NCBI GenBank assembly: GCA_050734915.1 | Contig: JBOHUX010000015.1 | Coordinates: forward strand, 1-23,469 | Reading direction: 5' to 3' | DNA from: JBOHUX01 sp050734915 | GTDB lineage: Bacteria > Chloroflexota > Dormibacteria > Dormibacterales > Dormibacteraceae | DNA: 23,469 nt | In this document: positions 21,517-23,469 of the stretch, one piece after another | Layout of the letters: the number at the start of each line of letters is the position of its first letter | Numbering within the stretch: position 1 is the first letter of the stretch | Made by a program: the position numbers and the translations under genes | Notes under the pieces: generated by a model | Told to the model about the DNA's origin: nothing | The model's database searches: none | What the model saw: the letters and a program-made list of their open reading frames with translations, nothing else

Positions 21517-22346
21517 TTCAGAAGTATGACAAGAGCCGGCTCGTCGGCGACCGTCAGCGCGGTGTGGAAGGACGCACCACCTCCCCGCCGGCCGCCAGCC
21601 CAGATCTCGCCGCCCATCCCTTCGACGTAGACCCGGCTTATGTAGAGACCCAGCCCGATCCCCGCCACCGACCCACGGTTCGCCTGCGGCAGCCGCTCGA
21701 AGCGTCGGAACAGGCGTGGCCGCATCGACGCCGGGATCCCCGGCCCGCGATCGGACACCGTGATCTCCACGTGCCCCGGGCGGTCGCGGACGAGGATGTC
21801 GATCGCGGACTCGGGCGGACTGTACTTGGCGGCGTTGCTGACGAGGTTGTGGATGACGGACTCGAGCTTCGAACGGTCCGCCAGCGCTAGGCGGGACCGC
21901 CCTCGCACCCTGACCTCCCGGGAGCCGAAGCCGGGCTGTGCCCTGAAGGCCTCCGCCACCTCGCGCGCGAGGTCCGCGAGCGCGACCGGCTCGATCCGGT
22001 ACAAGATCTTGTCGCCCTCGGCGCGGGTCGCCTCGAGCAGGGTCTCGCTGAGATCGTCGAGTTGCTCGGCCTTGGCCAGCACGATGGCCATCGGGCGCCT
22101 GGCCAGGGGCGGGAGCGGGCCGAGGTCCCCGGCGAGCAGCATCTGGCTGTAGCCGCGGATGACGGCCAGGGGCGCTCTGATCTCGTGGGAGATGAAGTTC
22201 AGGAAGTCGCGCTGGTCCCGGTAGTCCGTCTCGAGACGCCTGAACCTCGTGCCCAGCGACGCCGACGGGGGGTCGGCCACCTCCGCCGGGCTCGCGCCCG
22301 GGCCGCGGTGCCTAAGTCTGTCCGCCGGTCTCGCCCGCTGGTTCAT
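21513..22346 (-). CDS. Soluble sensor histidine kinase
   Basis: A 277-aa kinase without membrane segments or a recognisable sensor domain. The DHp domain has the phospho-acceptor His54 in FISHEIRAPLAVIRGYSQML. The ATP-binding domain has the N box VIHNLVSNAAKYS (N167, N171), G1 DRGPGIP (199-205), the F box LFRRFERLP (212-220) and G2 GIGLGLYIS (230-238). All catalytic boxes are intact. Residues 1-45 are short and basic, so input probably comes from a partner protein. No response regulator lies in the window. Its stop overlaps the GlcG/HbpS-like start by 4 nt, making that protein the obvious candidate partner. ATG 22346 is preceded by a palindrome and an extended -10 (TGATATTGT) rather than a Shine-Dalgarno. 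Confidence 0.9.
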   Translation of the reverse strand: MNQRARPADRLRHRGPGASPAEVADPPSASLGTRFRRLETDYRDQRDFLNFISHEIRAPLAVIRGYSQMLLAGDLGPLPPLARRPMAIVLAKAEQLDDLSETLLEATRAEGDKILYRIEPVALADLAREVAEAFRAQPGFGSREVRVRGRSRLALADRSKLESVIHNLVSNAAKYSPPESAIDILVRDRPGHVEITVSDRGPGIPASMRPRLFRRFERLPQANRGSVAGIGLGLYISRVYVEGMGGEIWAGGRRGGGASFHTALTVADEPALVILLK

Positions 22347-22350
22347 ATGC

Positions 22351-22373
22351 GTCGCATGTCGCAGACATGTGAC
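22351..22373. promoter_or_regulatory. 23-bp palindrome, probable operator of the kinase operon
   Basis: GTCGCATGTC, spacer GCA, GACATGTGAC: the 10-bp arms match at nine positions. It ends 4 nt before the kinase ATG (minus strand). With the -10 at 22383-22378 the transcription start would fall at about 22371, so a bound protein would block initiation or elongation. Confidence 0.5.
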
Positions 22374-22377
22374 ACTT

Positions 22378-22386
22378 ACAATATCA
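22378..22386 (-). promoter_or_regulatory. Extended -10 element of the kinase operon
   Basis: TGATATTGT on the minus strand: TG, one base, then TATTGT. It predicts initiation about 25 nt before the ATG, within the palindrome. No clear -35, as expected for an extended -10. Confidence 0.4.
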
Positions 22387-22605
22387 GGTTAGCCGCCGCG
22401 GCGCCGTCCGGCGAGGTATCGCCGGGGATCACGCCGGCCGGTCGCCACCCGCGCAGGCGACACGGTGCCAGGAGCGAGCCGGGCACGGTTGGGCGGAGAG
22501 GCGCCTGCTCGGGCTCGCCCTCCTCTACGTCGCCGCCTGGCTGGCGGATCCGCCACCACGACGCCACCGAGTTGCGTGTCCCCGCCGCAACCGCCAGACA
22601 CTCAT
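22387..22605. other. Intergenic region between the E2 gene and the kinase operon
   Basis: About 220 bases, GC-rich again, with no gene that I can support. Short frames here lack plausible starts or composition. One plus-strand frame near 22495-22550 encodes a hydrophobic run but has no start codon. No T-tailed terminator for the upstream E2 gene is seen. Confidence 0.4.
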
Positions 22606-23469
22606 CTAGTAGATCGGCGCCTCCTCGTCGATGCTCTCCAGCCACTGCCGGCAGGAGGTCAGGAAGCGGGCCGCCTGGAGCCCGTCCAGAACCCGGTGGT
22701 CGAAGCTGAAGCAGAGGTACATGAGGGGCCTGATGCCGATCAGGCCGTTCACTGCGACCGGTCGCTCCTGGATCGCCTCCATGGTCAGGATCCCGGCCTG
22801 GCCGGGGTTGATGACCGAGTAGCTGAACAGGGTCCCGAAGGTGCCCGAGTTGTTGACCGTGAAGGTCCCACCCTGCAGATCGTCCGCCTTCAGCCGCCTG
22901 GTCCGGGCGGCGGCGGCGAGATCGTGGACCGCACGGGCGATGCCCGCGATGGACAGGCTGTCCGCGCGCCGGATGACGGGGACCACGAGCGTGTCCTCCA
23001 GGCCGACCGAGACGCCGAGGTTGACCTCGCGGTGGACCAGGATCTCGGTCTGGTTGAAGGTGGCGTTGACGGACGGATGGTCCCGCAGGGCCGAGGCGGT
23101 GGCCTTGATCACGTAGGGAAGGTAGGTGAGCGAGAAGCCCTCCTGCTCCTGGAAGCGGCTCTTCAGGTGACGCCGGCTGGCGACGACCCCGCTCATGTCC
23201 ACCTCCTGGGTCTGCCAGGCGTGGGGGATGGTGCTCTTGGAACGGGTCATGTTCTCGGCGACGAGCCGGCGGACTCGGCTCAGCGGCACCGCCTCGTCCC
23301 CCGCGCGGGGCTCCGCCCTGGGCGAGGGCGGCGCGGCGGGGGCGCGCTCGCCCGTCTCGACGAACTGGAGGACGTCCTTCTTGGTGACCCGCCCTCCGAG
23401 GCCGGTACCCCGGATCCGGCTCAGATCCAGGCTGCGCTCCTGGGCCAGCATCACGACCGCCGGCGAGTA
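22606..23469 (-). CDS. 2-oxoacid dehydrogenase acyltransferase E2, C-terminal part (cut by the window edge)
   Basis: This gene enters from the right edge and 287 codons are visible. The first visible residues (S-P-A-V-V-M-L-A-Q-E-R) belong to the peripheral subunit-binding domain, which ends G-R-V-T-K-K-D-V-L. A Pro/Ala-rich linker follows, then the catalytic domain from about P-L-S-R-V-R-R-L-V-A-E-N-M. The active-site D-H-R-V-L-D-G (conserved His and Asp) lies near the C-terminus. The lipoyl domain must lie outside the window. Pyruvate, branched-chain or 2-oxoglutarate complexes are possible; the sequence resembles the pyruvate/branched-chain type more (low certainty). E1 and E3 genes are expected to the right. 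The GTG at 23454 is internal, not the start. Confidence 0.92.
   Translation of the reverse strand, partial: YSPAVVMLAQERSLDLSRIRGTGLGGRVTKKDVLQFVETGERAPAAPPSPRAEPRAGDEAVPLSRVRRLVAENMTRSKSTIPHAWQTQEVDMSGVVASRRHLKSRFQEQEGFSLTYLPYVIKATASALRDHPSVNATFNQTEILVHREVNLGVSVGLEDTLVVPVIRRADSLSIAGIARAVHDLAAAARTRRLKADDLQGGTFTVNNSGTFGTLFSYSVINPGQAGILTMEAIQERPVAVNGLIGIRPLMYLCFSFDHRVLDGLQAARFLTSCRQWLESIDEEAPIY

Noticed and set aside
22495..22604. Hydrophobic plus-strand frame resembling a membrane helix in the E2-kinase gap
   Set aside because: No start codon exists in frame before the hydrophobic stretch, and Leu/Ala-rich runs arise easily in GC-rich DNA.
1..23469. CRISPR arrays, tRNA/rRNA genes, insertion sequences, toxin-antitoxin or phage modules
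   Set aside because: I looked for spaced repeats, cloverleaf ends, transposase motifs and typical small-gene pairs and saw none. A tRNAscan or Rfam run would be the decisive check for RNA genes and riboswitches.

Overview
The window is 23.5 kb of very GC-rich, gene-dense bacterial DNA. It holds 24 protein genes that I accept, in short operons with little intergenic space. I see no rRNA, tRNA, CRISPR array, transposase, integrase or phage gene. Several markers point to an uncultivated high-GC terrestrial lineage near Actinomycetota, Chloroflexota or Dormibacterota: an actinobacterial-type Ski2-like helicase (HelY), a zinc-metalloprotease-like protein of the 'F420 biosynthesis associated' family, an HspR-like MerR regulator, and many starts without a Shine-Dalgarno sequence. 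The lineage cannot be fixed from this window.

Layout. 1-2373: a class A penicillin-binding protein whose frame is open to the left edge. 2583-2945: an orphan HspR-like regulator behind a relatively AT-rich leader. 3118-4272: a metalloprotease-like protein. 4309-5564: a deoxyribosyltransferase-like protein and an SDR dehydrogenase, divergent from one tiny shared promoter. 5630-8366 (minus): DUF503, then HelY. 8398-11694 (plus): an M20 dipeptidase, orotate phosphoribosyltransferase and a cyclic amidohydrolase, with overlapping genes. 11730-12314 (minus): a metallo-beta-lactamase-fold hydrolase. 12331-12420: a 29-residue membrane peptide. 12436-13521 (minus): ParA plus a 95-residue partner. 13620-19664 (plus): a multi-pass membrane protein, CvpA, acyl-CoA dehydrogenase, MFS transporter, agmatinase-like ureohydrolase and an FAD amine/amino-acid oxidase; the last four look like a nitrogen-compound catabolic cassette. 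19703-20326 (minus): two small membrane proteins. 20466-21035: RNA 2',3'-cyclic phosphodiesterase ThpR. 21106-22346 (minus): a soluble histidine kinase translationally coupled to a GlcG/HbpS-like protein. 22606-23469 (minus): the C-terminal part of a 2-oxoacid dehydrogenase E2, cut by the right edge.

Expression logic. First genes of several transcription units have a -10-like TANNNT or CANNNT hexamer only 6-9 nt before a start codon, usually GTG. This is the geometry of leaderless mRNA. Several downstream genes have Shine-Dalgarno sequences or 4-nt stop/start overlaps instead. Two divergent gene pairs share one nearly symmetric -10 element. Dyads occur at five convergent gene junctions.

No large novel defence or mobile system is visible. 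The best leads are altered active-site residues in otherwise canonical folds (MBL-fold Asp to Gly, ureohydrolase His to Cys, NDT-like Glu to Gln), the kinase/HbpS-like pair with a palindromic operator, the ParA/95-residue pair, an apparent ATC start codon in the MFS gene, and the unannotated 29-residue membrane peptide.
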